32,800 bases of DNA. It comes from Gnetum montanum (Eukaryota > Streptophyta > Gnetopsida > Gnetales > Gnetaceae). Positions 1-10,600 of this stretch are shown here, in pieces. The notes beneath the pieces are model-generated. The model did not search any database, was not told where the DNA came from, and worked only from the letters and a program-made list of their open reading frames with translations. Position numbers and translations under genes: made by a program. The stretch spans positions 64,568 to 97,367 of the forward strand of contig MNCI01013737.1 in the NCBI GenBank assembly GCA_015680685.1, read 5' to 3'. Positions within the stretch are counted from its first letter, which is position 1, and the number at the start of each line of letters is the position of its first letter.

Positions 1-735
1 AAGCTAGCAAAGAGTGTAGGTTTGAGAAAGGATGGTTCTTGGTGAGAGAGCAATGGGAAGATCATTTATCCCATATGTAATAGGATGCTACTCAGAACAT
101 GTTCTAAGAGCTTATTATAAAGCAAAAGCCCATGGAGCATCAAGAGAAAGTCCATTTCTACTTTGGCTTTCTAATGAGTTCATGTTTCTTATTGGTGTGC
201 TTTCTATAAAAGCCAATGTTTAGGGTAGATTTCATAAATGTGATAGTCAAGTAGAAAATGAAAAAAATTCTAACCAAGATGATTCTTGGGGAGAGGCATT
301 TGTATGTCAAGATACATAAGTATATAATTGGGATAGGCCATAAGAATCAACAAAAGAGGTAGATGCAAAGGAGACGAATTGAAATGAAGCTAGGATAGTC
401 AAAGAAAGCAAAGATGAAGATAATGCATTAGTTACAACTAAAATAGTGTAAGAAAGGATTCAAGACAAGAGAATTCCAAAGAAAGCTATTTTAAGTATCC
501 ACTTCCCATCCGTTGAATAGGTTGTATAAAGTATTGATGTACAGGTCTTTAAGTTTTTATTAGGAATGAGGTTTTTATTTCATCAAACCTTGAATTTGGT
601 GAAATTTTTCCTCAAAAAAATATTTATGTTTTTGTAAAAGTGTTTAATAAAATTCATGATATAGTGGCGTTTAAGTTGATGTATTAGAAAATAATTCTAA
701 ATATCCTAAATCATTAAGGAATTTAAGATGGGGGG
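1..735 (+). repeat. Direct repeat copy A: decayed extra ORF plus purine tract
   Basis: This stretch aligns along its length with 5835-6555. Both copies open with an ORF beginning MVLGERAM; here it runs open at 32-223 and continues with stops to about 620, where the words LLGMRFL and FLKKY are shared with the other copy. Both end in a G-rich purine tract, here at about 729-738, which is where a polypurine tract precedes a 3' LTR. I read it as the 3' internal end of an element whose pol lies left of the window. The function of the encoded protein is unknown. The repeat relationship is clear; the element assignment is inference. Confidence 0.7.
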
Positions 736-2834
736 AAAGAAATATTAGTCATTTTAGCCATTCCATGGAGCAGTGGTTTATGGTTTAAAAGAATTCATTA
801 GATTAAAATGATTAAATGGGAATTCATTGATTAAAGGATGGTAGAAAAATTGAGTTATTTGCAAAGTGACATAAATCTATCTAAAATAGATCTCTTTGCA
901 TAATTTATGAGATAGAGTTAGATTGGTGGAATGAAATTTTTAAAGCATAGTACAAAGAAATTTTCTTAGAACATTAAGAATTAGTCACCTTATCAAAGGT
1001 GAATTATAATCATTCTTTTAAAAATGATGAGTAGTAAAGGACTATCAACAATAGTTGTTATATTCTCTACATTGTGCAATTTTGAAAACAAGATTTAAGT
1101 ATAACAGAAGTGAAGTAAAATAGGCCTAATCTATATAGTGAGATATATGGGATGGACTGCATGTATAAGCATTTTTCAAAAACTAGAAAAAGAGGAGGCA
1201 AAGGCCAAATTAAAGATGAAGGCCATTATCAATAACATCTATGAAAAATTGTTAAGTAGATGAGATTTTTGGAAATAATTTATTATGAATATTACTAGCA
1301 ATCATATCTTTACAAAAAATGATAAAATGAGTCTGTGTACTTAGGAATTAATCCAATGAAATAAATGGAGCAAAGAAATAATATAATCAATTAAAATCTA
1401 GAAACATAAAAAACTTATGAAGGTTCAACATATTTCTCATAAAATTTTGGGAGTTTAATTTCCATACTATTAATTAAACTTCTATGCTTTGGAGAAGTTA
1501 ATTTCCTTGAGTTTATTTCCTACACCAAAATTCTAAAAAACTTAAAAAGGAAGAATATATATACATCTTTGTGGAACCATCTAGATGGCAAAACTAGGAA
1601 TTGAAAAGAATGATGTAGGCTGAATCTTCTTTAGAGCAATGGTAGACTTGAATCAAGCTCACAACACAAAATCATTTGGATTATATTTTTCCAATCAAGT
1701 TGAGTTAAGACTCAAATCAAAAAGCTCAAGAAAGTGACAAACATAGTAAAGCATGTTACTATGCATAACATTTTATCAAACATTTGTCATGTATTCTCCA
1801 TGTTACCATGCTAGGGAATTAAAATCAATCAATTCCTACCACATACACAAAGGTTTTTGTCAGAGGTAAGCTAAAATATAGAGATTAATGATTTCAATAA
1901 TAGAGTTTTTAGAAAAGGGGCAGATTCCACTCAAGTTAGGAATTCGGTTTACAAAGCCATGAGAATAGTTGGTAAGCACAAGCGTCATACCTGTGAACTA
2001 ACTTAGGCCACACATCACACCCATCCTAGAATTCGTTGTCATCAGTGGTGGTGACAGCCACAATGGCCTAAGTGTTAAAAGCTTTTGGAGGATGGAAATC
2101 ATGGGAGATAATATCATCATTCTGATTTTCAATGAAAAAGAGAAAAATCCTAAATGATTCCTACAATGTGTGACTACAAGCATGAAAAAAAATAAAAGAA
2201 CATAAGTAAATATGATGTATATAGCTCTTAGTAAAATGTAGTTTTTCTTTTCATTGATGTTGAAATTGTCACTAGAAGAATTTTGGAGGAGACTCTACAA
2301 AAAAATGATAAATCTGCCAAAATCCTTAGAAATTTTGTTAAGGTAGCATTTGAAAATTTATAGGTTCTTACCTTTGGAGATGCTAAAAAAAGAGGGTCAC
2401 ACCAACATGCTAGGTAGTTGGCCATAATTGTTTACAATTTTTCTGTGGAGTGGGTATTAGAATAGAACCACTACCAGATTTTGTCATGGCATCCATTGAA
2501 AAGATGTAGGGGTATTTGAAGGGCAACAATAGGTGCAGAGGTTATAGTCCACATCCACTATTTATCTCAAGGTTTTTTCTCATACATGGACACCTGACAA
2601 TACTTTGATAGTCCATGTTGTTAAATTAAAATGAAAAAAATGCCTACCTTATTGTTAGCATTTGTTAAATTAATCACGTGCAACTGGTTATGTTAATTTG
2701 CTAAAACACATGGTTTTACCTTGACACCTTTACTTTTATTAACTTCAAAAGGGGATATTTTTATGAAAGAGGAGATTTAGGAGATATGTATTTCTCTATT
2801 TTTTATAGCTTCCTATGTTGATTACCATGATATT
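736..2834. other. AT-rich stretch without recognisable gene
   Basis: I find no domain or convincing ORF. The short minus-strand ORFs at 1998-2183 and 2228-2425 lack recognisable motifs and look like chance. By position, between a purine tract and a promoter-bearing repeat, this may be the 5' part of a long LTR or an LTR carrying insertions. By eye it is not clearly alignable to the matching interval 6556-8294, so this stays open. Confidence 0.4.
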
Positions 2835-3215
2835 TGTTGTCTAGAAAACACTTGGAAACCATAGCTCAAATTTCTAATAACTTTATATGGAATTTATAAC
2901 CTCTATGGTGGTTATGAGTTAGTGCCCGTAAATATTTGTAGTACCCTTAACTTCTCATGATTATTGTAACTACACTAAGGTCACTATAAAAGGATCTTCA
3001 AAGGTAGAATTCAAGGGGGAAGGAAGCAAGCTTTTTGGGAAGAAGAAATTTGAAGATTACTTGTAAGATGGCTTGCTAAAGACATTGTTTTGGCTACTTT
3101 GTTTTAATTCTATGAGTTCATTCTTTCCTATTTTTTTTAGCTACTTAGCTAATGGTTTAGGTAGTATCATGCTTGGCATTTAAATTTGGGATTTTTAGAT
3201 TGCTATTATAGTTCT
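2835..3215 (+). repeat. Promoter-bearing direct repeat, copy A (LTR-like)
   Basis: This matches 8295-8640 in the same orientation. Shared landmarks in order are an ACCATRGCT word, a TATA box (here 2985-2992, TATAAAAG), a purine-rich stretch, the word CTTGTAAGATGGCTTG, and the word GCTACTTTGTTTTAAT. A TATA box followed by a conserved transcribed region, repeated on both sides of an integrase remnant, fits the U3-R-U5 part of an LTR pair. Exact LTR ends and a target duplication were not found. Confidence 0.6.
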
Positions 3216-4019
3216 GAAATAGGAATATTTTGGTATTTTGATAGGACTGAAATAACTTTTTGATTTTTAAAGTATATTCTCTTGGTATTTCAATAAAAAA
3301 TTATCAAATATTTAAAAGATCTATTGTATGCAATCATTGACAACTATTATCTAACCAAAATAGAGACTCGTATGTGGTGTTTTATGTAGCAATTTTTGGT
3401 AGTATAGTAGGATTGTCTTTAAGAAATTGCTTGTTTGAGCCTAGAAAATTTGAAAATTCATAGCTAGTAAATTAGGCATAACTTTATTGTGAAGTGTTTC
3501 ATCATATCAATTTACCTTGCTTAAATATTTAATATTTTTACAAAAATCTACTTTCTTTTCTTTCTATTTCCATTGAATCTTATTCTGTTTCTAGTTTTCT
3601 TGTCAAACTTTCTCTCTCTGGGGGAAATTAGAAGTAGATTGGCAAAGTTGTACTCAATCGTTTTTGCAAAATTTTATTTATTACAAGTAGGTATTAAGTA
3701 GTTGAACAAAATAGGAATTTGCAAGAACTCACAATATTTTACAAAGTTGGCCTAATCTCTTTCATGATAGTCGATTATAGTTTTATATGCAATCCAACTA
3801 TTTCAACATTCACAACAACAAACACATACTCACGTTTAACTACAGAGTCTATTTGGAGGCATTTGGGCCTTGGTGTTGCCAGAGACTAGCCAGCACCTAA
3901 ATCTTATTCAAGGCAGTCATTGGTGGTTGCATTCCAAATGGTTGCCAACACAAATATTACTTGGAAAGCTTGTTAGTTCATATTATACTAGTAGATCTTG
4001 CAGTCAAACAATTTTTAGC
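3216..4019 (+). other. Non-coding leader or deleted internal region
   Basis: No ORF or domain is visible between the LTR-like repeat and the integrase remnant. The gag, protease and RT expected here in a complete Ty3/gypsy element are absent on the plus strand, so a large internal deletion or rearrangement has occurred. I could not identify a primer binding site. Confidence 0.45.
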
Positions 4020-5404
4020 TCAAAATGAAATTGGATTGAAAATAGGGAAGTGACTTATAAAGCTTCAAAGTTTCAAATTCTCATTGGAAATATGCAAAAG
4101 TATTAAAGGAATATGGTTAGCTAAGTTAATGACCAAAGAAAATGAAGTATGTATGCTTAAGACTCATGAAGGAAATTGGTATGATGGAATTTTAGAATTC
4201 CTTGATACAAAAAAACTTTCCAATAACCTAATTGAAATTTAGAGAAGAGTTTTTTTCAAAAGAGAAAATAAATTTGTGTTTAAAGGTGGAGTTTTATACA
4301 GAAAGGATATTAGAGGGGTTTTGTTGGAATGTGTTCACAATTATCATATTAATTCCATTTTAGAATAGTTCCATGATTATTCTAATTTATTCTCTGAGTC
4401 TTCGACTATTTTACTTCGTTATGATTTTTATTGGCCTACTATGTACCAAGATATTAGTTTGAAAATTCAAAGATGTTATAAATGTTAAATTCATGGGCTA
4501 ATAAAAAAGGCTAGAGCTCCTTTAAAATCAGTAATTGCAAATAGACCATTTCAGCAATGGGGCTTATATTTTGTTGGTACAATTACTCCATGATTTGGAC
4601 GTAGGGTTATTCTCACAACAACTGATTACTTTACTAAATGGTCTAAAGCAAAGGCTTTAAGAAAATGTTTAGCATTAGATGTGATTAAGTTCTTGGAATA
4701 TCAAATTTTAAGTCATTTTGGCCTACCTAAAGTATTGATATTTGATATTAGACTAGCTTTTCAATTTGAATAATTCATAGCATGGGTATAAAAAAATTCA
4801 TCTTTCTATTTTCTCTTCAAATTATTATCCTCAAGGAAATGGCTTAGCTGAATCTACAAATAAAAAGCTGATTCCCTACATTAAGAAGTCAATGGATGAA
4901 AATCCAGGAAATTAGATCGATTATTTACATTCTACATTATGGATCATTCGTATCAGATTTAAGAAGGCTATTGGAACATCACCTTATAATTTAGTCTATG
5001 GGTTGCTTGCTAGAATTACAAATAAGATTATAAGTTTGGCATCAAATTTTGTATAAAAATATAGTGATAAAATTGATAAAGATAGAAATTTCATGACCTT
5101 ACTCATCAAAAGGGAAGTTGAAATGGATAGAGTTAGATATAATTTACTAAAGAATGCTTCTCAAGTTAAAAGGTGGTTCAATAGAAGGGCTCTAAAAAGG
5201 ACTTTTAAGGTCAATGATCTTGTATTATTATGGAATATGAAAAAGTCAAATAAGTTTTTAGTAACATGGACTGGTCCATTCTAGATCAAGGAATAATTAT
5301 AAGAGGATACTTAGAAGTCATCAATGCTAGATGGGATGGAATTGCAGTTTTCATATAATGTTTTACACATAAAAAATTATTTTGGAAAATTTCCCAAAGC
5401 TTAA
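4020..5404 (+). pseudogene. Ty3/gypsy integrase remnant
   Basis: This is the integrase end of a Ty3/gypsy pol, which inserts the cDNA into the host genome. Reading across stops and a frameshift there is, in order: a pre-integrase linker (WYDGILEFL, about 4178); an H2C2 zinc-binding region with HNYH and CYKC (about 4330-4490); and the DDE core with TTDYFTKW (about 4618), FDIRLAF (about 4741) and GLAESTNKKL (about 4842). The C-terminal part has VNDLVLLWN (from about 5210) and a tail ending near 5404. Several stops are TAG or TGA where CAG or TGG is expected. No RT precedes it on this strand. The style matches the pol family seen on the minus strand at 8745-11720, whose copy lacks integrase. The family call is strong; the gene is dead. 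Confidence 0.88.
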
Positions 5405-5649
5405 ATCTATATATATATATCATATTTAATAAGTAGTATAGGCCTATGTCATATTCAACATTAACACATGTATCATATATGTATGCTTAGGTGAGTTTAT
5501 ATAATATTTTAAAAAAACACATATAAGTTAAAGTATTAGTTTTAAAAATATCTAATTTAAAGTATTAGTTTAACTAACTAATCATTACTTGTTATGTGTG
5601 TAAGTGGGAGTGATGGTTAGATAATTACTTGATGGTGAATTAATTTCAA
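5405..5649. other. AT-rich spacer after integrase
   Basis: Non-coding, with a short TA run at about 5408-5421. It separates the end of pol from the extra ORF. Confidence 0.5.
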
Positions 5650-6490
5650 CAACCAAGTAGTGGAATTCAAATTGGCCTTATGTATAATGATGGAAAGTTA
5701 ATTAATTTGAACAAAGTGGAGAAATTGGTTAGTAAATTGGTGGGAATTTTAAACTCTCTTTACACTATAGAAAGATATATGAATTTCTTAGAATTGCATC
5801 ATTTCTCAATTCAAGACTTAAGTGGTGAAAGCAAGTGAAGTGTTTAAGTGTGAGAAAGAAGATGGTTCTTGGAGAAAGAGCAATGAGAAGGCCATTTATC
5901 TCATATGTCATGGGATGTTGTTCAGAACATGTGTTGAGGGCCTATTGTAAGGCAACTGCCCATGAAGCATCAAGTGAAAGCCCTTTCCTACTTTGGCTTT
6001 CAAATGAGTTTAGATTTCTCACTTTTGGACTTTCCATACATTCCAATGTTTGGGGTAGCTTCCATGAATGCATCAATAAAGCTAAAAATCAAGAATAATC
6101 CAACTAAGATTATTCTTGGGGAGAGGCTTTTGTGTCCCAAAACATAGAAGCATCTAATTGCAGAGAACCTTAAAAATTAGTAGCGAAAGAGATGGATGCA
6201 AAGGATAGAAAAATAATTATGAAGACAAGGTTAAAGAGAATGAAGTTGAGGCTTCAACTAGGCAAGAAGAGGAAAGAAGAGCATTTATCATAATGGAGAT
6301 AACATATGAAAGGACTCTCAATATGAGAATCCCTAAGAGAGTTACTCTAACTATTTTCTTTCCATAGATAGAATAGTTTGTGTAAAAATTTGTTTGTATA
6401 GTTTCATAAGTTTTATTAGGAATGAGGTTTTTACTTCATCAAAACTTAAGTTTAATGAAAGTTTTCCTCAAAAAATATTTCTATTTTCAA
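5650..6490 (+). pseudogene. Extra sense ORF between integrase and 3' LTR, unknown protein
   Basis: I do not recognise this protein. A first segment is open from about 5650 to 5838, with an ATG at 5680 and the word LELHHFSIQDLSGES near its end. It is followed in another frame by 5835-6098, where MVLGERAM begins at about 5862 and SPFLLWLSNEF lies near 5980, then by broken segments to about 6490 with LLGMRFLLHQ and FLKKYF. The second copy at 1-620 keeps the same reading, and in the open core the two differ mainly at third codon positions, which argues that it once coded for protein. It sits where env-like or other additional ORFs occur in plant LTR elements. I see no clear signal peptide or membrane segment, so calling it env would be unsupported. 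Confidence 0.6.
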
Positions 6491-6535
6491 TGTAAAATTT
6501 TTTTCAATAAAGTCTAAGTTTCTCAATCGATGTGC

Positions 6536-6553
6536 TAAGGGGGGGAGGGGGGT
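6536..6553 (+). other. Polypurine tract
   Basis: A run of G residues broken by a single A lies just upstream of a sequence starting TGTTGGCA. A similar tract closes copy A near 729-738. In LTR elements the PPT primes plus-strand DNA synthesis and abuts the 3' LTR, so the 3' LTR probably starts near 6558. Confidence 0.55.
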
Positions 6554-6555
6554 AA

Positions 6556-8294
6556 GAAATGTTGGCACATTTCCTACCATTTTATGATGTAGTGATGATT
6601 GGTACTAAGGAAAATTTGGTGCATAGTTTATTTCACAAATGTTAAGAAAAATAAGCAAAGGAAAGCTAACTGGATAACATGACTAAAACTAGCTTTATTC
6701 AAGACTTTGCTAAAGGTATGAACATGAAAGTGTCGATATTTTGGAAATTATATAAAGGAGTTTAAAAATTATTGAGTGCAACAGGGTAAGATGCATTAAT
6801 TTATTTATTTTAAGAAGAAAAAAAAAACAATGAATGAATTATGATATATTGGAAGATAAATTAGCAGATGAGAGTCTAGTGTTTGTAGATTTATGATCCA
6901 GGGAAAAATTGCATTGATTATGCCTAAGTTCTTGTTGAGAAAATGAAGAAAACCATTAGATAAAGCTTCTTCAAAATGATAATAAACAAATAACAATAAT
7001 AATATTTAAACTGGAATTGTTCAAATCACTATGTGCTGTTACTAAGAACCAAATATCCTTTGGCAAATGTAGTTTCTTGTAATAATAATAGTTGAAGACA
7101 AGATCGTTAAATACCCAAAAGACAAAATTCTTAGTGAACCCATAGTTAATGATGATCTCACTTTCGATGTACATTTAATTCAAAATTTTAGTAATCACAA
7201 CTCTAGACCTATTGATGATAATCGAAGAAAGTAGAGAAATGATTCTTGCAAACTCATATCATCAACTAGAATTCCACCCTTGAGGTAGGGTCTCCATTCC
7301 ATTTGAAAATTAATGAGAGCATGTGAAGGAAAGAATTTCCATAACTATAGCTTGAACTTGAGACATGCACTAGTTGTGATCATGATAGGATGCAACCTCA
7401 CCTTGGAGTAGAGGCAGAAGCAGCAACTTCAGTTCAGTGAAAGTTCAGATGTGTCTACAAGGCCTCAATGAAGAAATTGTACATACATTGATTTAGACAT
7501 GTAGCCTAGGTGACATCCATCATCATACAAAAATTTTCTCATGGACCATGTCTTGTGACACTGTTGCTTAGAGCAAAATAAAGCTTTACATTACTCCATG
7601 ATCTGGTTGGGGCACAGGCAGTGTAGGGTATTGTTAAGATTTCTTCCACATTGGATTGTAACCAAAAGAACTCTATCTTTGGTTGAACCCTTTGGTAGAT
7701 TTCTATGCCTTAATAGATCCAACCTTAGTAGCCACTTGTACATCATTGTATGTAGTCTCCTTGGGCAAAAATGTGGCAATGTCAACAACAAGTTAGTAGG
7801 CAGCATGGGCACATCGATTAGTTGTTACAAGGCCTATGACAATGTAATAATGGGAGAATAATGGTAGTAAAATCTTGAACCAAAGGTACAAGAGAGAACA
7901 TGTGTTTCCAAGGGTTTTAACAATTTTCATGATGAACTTCATGTGGTAGACATGGTGGAAGATGAATGTAACATGTGCAGTAGGAATAACGATTAAACCT
8001 TGTTCAATAGATGAAATTCCAAGTGTTAAAATGTGTCAATTCTCACATGAATTAACTACAGAAAGGTTTTGTGCATAAAAGGAAAGGACTTAAACATTTT
8101 TTTGAGGTCATCTCCCATAATACAATTACACCTTTCTTATATATATATATATATATATATGTAGGTGATTATTAAAAAAAACGTTAAAGGAAGAAATTTG
8201 TGGACAAATGTCAAATATACCATATTTTCTATAAATTTGTACCTTTTAATAAAAATTATAATTTCCTAGGAAAGTTATAGTTTGTTTCGTAGAT
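6556..8294. other. Probable 5' part of a 3' LTR with unexplained sequence
   Basis: No gene is recognisable. ORFs on both strands near 7591-7861 overlap each other and show no known motif. The position between the purine tract and the promoter-bearing repeat suggests LTR sequence, possibly enlarged by insertions. It contains the TA microsatellite at about 8139-8160. Confidence 0.35.
8139..8160. repeat. TA microsatellite
   Basis: An uninterrupted alternating TA run of about 22 bases lies just upstream of the promoter-bearing repeat copy B. The other copy at about 2800 has no such run, so the expansion is specific to this copy. Confidence 0.9.
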
Positions 8295-8640
8295 ATTTGT
8301 AAGGGTATGAGACACTTGCCAACCATGGCTAAATTTTCTCACAACTTTAAAGTAGTTACAAATAAATTTTCTAAATATTTGTTGTTCACCTTAACCTATC
8401 ATGATTTTTGTAACTATCATGAGGCTACTATAAATAGAGCTTCAAGGATAGAATGGTAAAGGAGAGGATTTTTTTTAAAGAAGATAATTGAAGATCACTT
8501 GTAAGATGGCTTGTTAAGAACATGAATTTAGCTACTTTGTTTTAATCCTATGAGTTCATTTCTTCCCATTTTGTTTTACTTTCTTAGTTATTACTTTAGT
8601 GGCATTTAATTTTGAGATTTTTTAGATTCCTCATATATCT
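8295..8640 (+). repeat. Promoter-bearing direct repeat, copy B (LTR-like)
   Basis: This is the partner of 2835-3215, with a TATA box at 8429-8437 (TATAAATAG) at the matching place and the same downstream words. The two copies have diverged by substitutions and small indels. It probably marks the downstream part of the 3' LTR of the element holding the integrase at 4020-5404. The element ends somewhere between 8640 and 8745. Confidence 0.6.
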
Positions 8641-8744
8641 TTATTTTGCATAATAGTAGACTCCTATTAATATTTTCCATAGAAGAGCTTATGTTATTGA
8701 AAAGCCTTAAGAAAAATTTAGTAGTAATGTTTTTATTGCGTAAT

Positions 8745-9830
8745 ATTAAGAATTTAGCTCTAAACCTATCAATTGATATCCAAAGAATTTGATCAATTCA
8801 TCTAGATCCTTATTTCTTTAAGTTAGATCAACAACAATTGAATCATTTGAAGTGGAAGCATATAACCAAAAGTCTTCTTTCAATTTTGGTTTTACTAGGT
8901 AAGGAGCTTCTTGAAAGGCTTTCTTAATTTTTGATAATGCTTTCTCTAATTTTTGTGTTTTCTCTCCTAGGAAATCTTTCTTTAGCATATGCATCAAGGG
9001 TCTAGTAATTTCAATGAATCTAGGGATAAATTTCTTAATGAGATTTATCTTTCCAAAGAAAGATCTAAGAAAATTTTTACTAGTAGGATGTTTGATATTT
9101 TGTATTGCATGAATTCAAGAGGTATTTGTAGCAACTCCTTTTTGACAAATTATATGGCCTATTAAACTTTCTGATTTAAGCCCAAAGATACATTTCTTAG
9201 GATTAAATGAAATACCATGCTCACAACATTTGTCAAAATCTTGTTCAAGATGACCAATATGATTTTCCTTTTTTTTGAGAAGATAGTGATATCATCCAAA
9301 TAAACCACAATGAACTCACCTATTAATCCTTTAAAGGATAAATCTATTCGTCTCTGAAAAGTAGCTCAAGAATTTAAGAATCCAAATGGCTTTCTTTGAT
9401 AATCAAAAGTTCCCCACTTGGTGATAAATGTTGTTTTATATCTGTCACTCTTATCTACCATAATTTAATTATAGCTTGAAAAACCATTTGACAAAAGAAT
9501 ATACTTGACAACTTGATACTTTGATTAACATCTCATAAATTCTAAGAAGTGGGTATTTATCTTTCTCTAAAGCTTCATTCAAATTTTTGAAATCCACAGA
9601 AAGTCTAATATCACGATTCTTCTTCCCTATTGGTACAAGGTTAGCAAGCCATGTGGAATATTGGATTAGATATATGATTTGGTCTTGTAATAACTTTTTA
9701 ATCTTAGCTTCCATAGCTAGCTCAAATAATAGATTAAATTTCCTTTTTTTTTTCTTAAGTATCTTACAATCATCTATCAAAGAAATTTTATGTGTCATCA
9801 CATCTAGTCTAAAAGTTTAAAGATCATCAT
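8745..9830 (-). pseudogene. Ty3/gypsy RT and RNase H remnant
   Basis: This is reverse transcriptase with the start of the following RNase H, reading leftwards. The RT palm is recognisable: LANLVPIGKKN and LSVDFKNLN at about 9580-9665, FGFLNS at about 9385, and the catalytic YLDD box at 9291-9302 followed by a CXFG-type motif. The RNase H part has DFWLYASTSND at about 8880 and GLELNS at about 8780. Stops and frameshifts break the frame many times. The reading ends around 8745, just where integrase should begin and where the plus-strand LTR-like repeat ends, so integrase is missing here. Confidence 0.87.
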
Positions 9831-10229
9831 AAGATCAAGTAAAATTTTTTAAATTATTTTCTAGGAGTAATGATAAATTTTTCGTGAAAATTGAGTCCTT
9901 TTCCTTTGTGATACTTAACATCTTTGGTACTTTAATGGATCCAAAATTCACTATTTCATAAGCTTGATCATCTGGATTTCATATATCTTTTCTGGTAAGA
10001 AAATGTTTACTAAACTCATGTTCATAATAAATCACCTTTTTGAAAAATGAATTTTTATTAAACCTTAATGATGTTTCAAGTATGATTTGACCTTTAAATT
10101 CTTGCTTATTCTTTAACAATTTAAGTAATTGATCATCGTCTTTGAATACTTGTAAGTGCTTTATGTTATCTAGTACTAATGGATGATGTTCTTTTTCAAT
10201 CATTACACCCTCATAACTTTCTATCCTTT
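9831..10229 (-). pseudogene. Pol linker between RNase H-like domain and RT
   Basis: A mostly open minus-strand reading (10233-9979) contains PLVLDNIKHLQVFKDDDQ, which in this pol family forms the linker between an upstream RNase H-like domain and the RT palm. From 9979 to 9830 it continues with stops (YEIVNFGSIKVPKML). It shows that the RNase H-like domain and the RT belong to one polyprotein rather than two unrelated insertions. Confidence 0.65.
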
Positions 10230-10600
10230 TCACATCTAATGTTGAAGCTACTTTTGCTCAGTCATCTACTATATAGTTGTCTTTTCTACCTATATTTTTT
10301 ATTTTATAGTGATGAAATTGATCCAACATTTTGTAGAAAAGCTATTTATAGTATCACAGGAATGAACTTTTCACCATAAAATTAGCTTTAATTTGTTCAC
10401 AAAATAATCTTGAGTGTTCCTTAATTGTGATTTCCTTGATTCCTTTTTCCAATGCTATTTTAATTCCAATACACAATGATTCATATTTGGCCTTGTTGTT
10501 TTTATAAGGAAAAGATAGATGAATATGCCTATAATATTTGTGGGAAATCATCTTTTACTAATACTATTCCAATTCTTGCACCTTTTGATTTACAAAAAGT
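10230..10600 (-). pseudogene. RNase H-like domain upstream of RT
   Basis: The reading contains NNKAKYESLCIGIKIAL at about 10430-10490, then KGIKEITIKEHSRLFCEQI, then a C-terminal part ending in NIGRKDNYIVDD and AKVAST at about 10240-10300. This pattern (NN-AEYEAL, then G-DS-L, then N--AD-LA) is typical of the second, archaeal-like RNase H known from plant gypsy elements of the Tat type. Here the conserved AEYEA is AKYES and the GDS is EHS, so active-site acidic residues are lost. It lies between protease and RT, an unusual place compared with the common RT-RNase H order. Identification rests on motif recognition. Confidence 0.75.

Noticed and set aside
5650-6490. Calling the extra ORF an envelope gene
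   Set aside because: The position fits, but there is no visible signal peptide, transmembrane segment or cleavage motif.
7591-7861. Overlapping ORFs of 73 and 87 codons on both strands
   Set aside because: They are reverse-complement shadows of each other with no recognisable motif, and no second copy supports coding.
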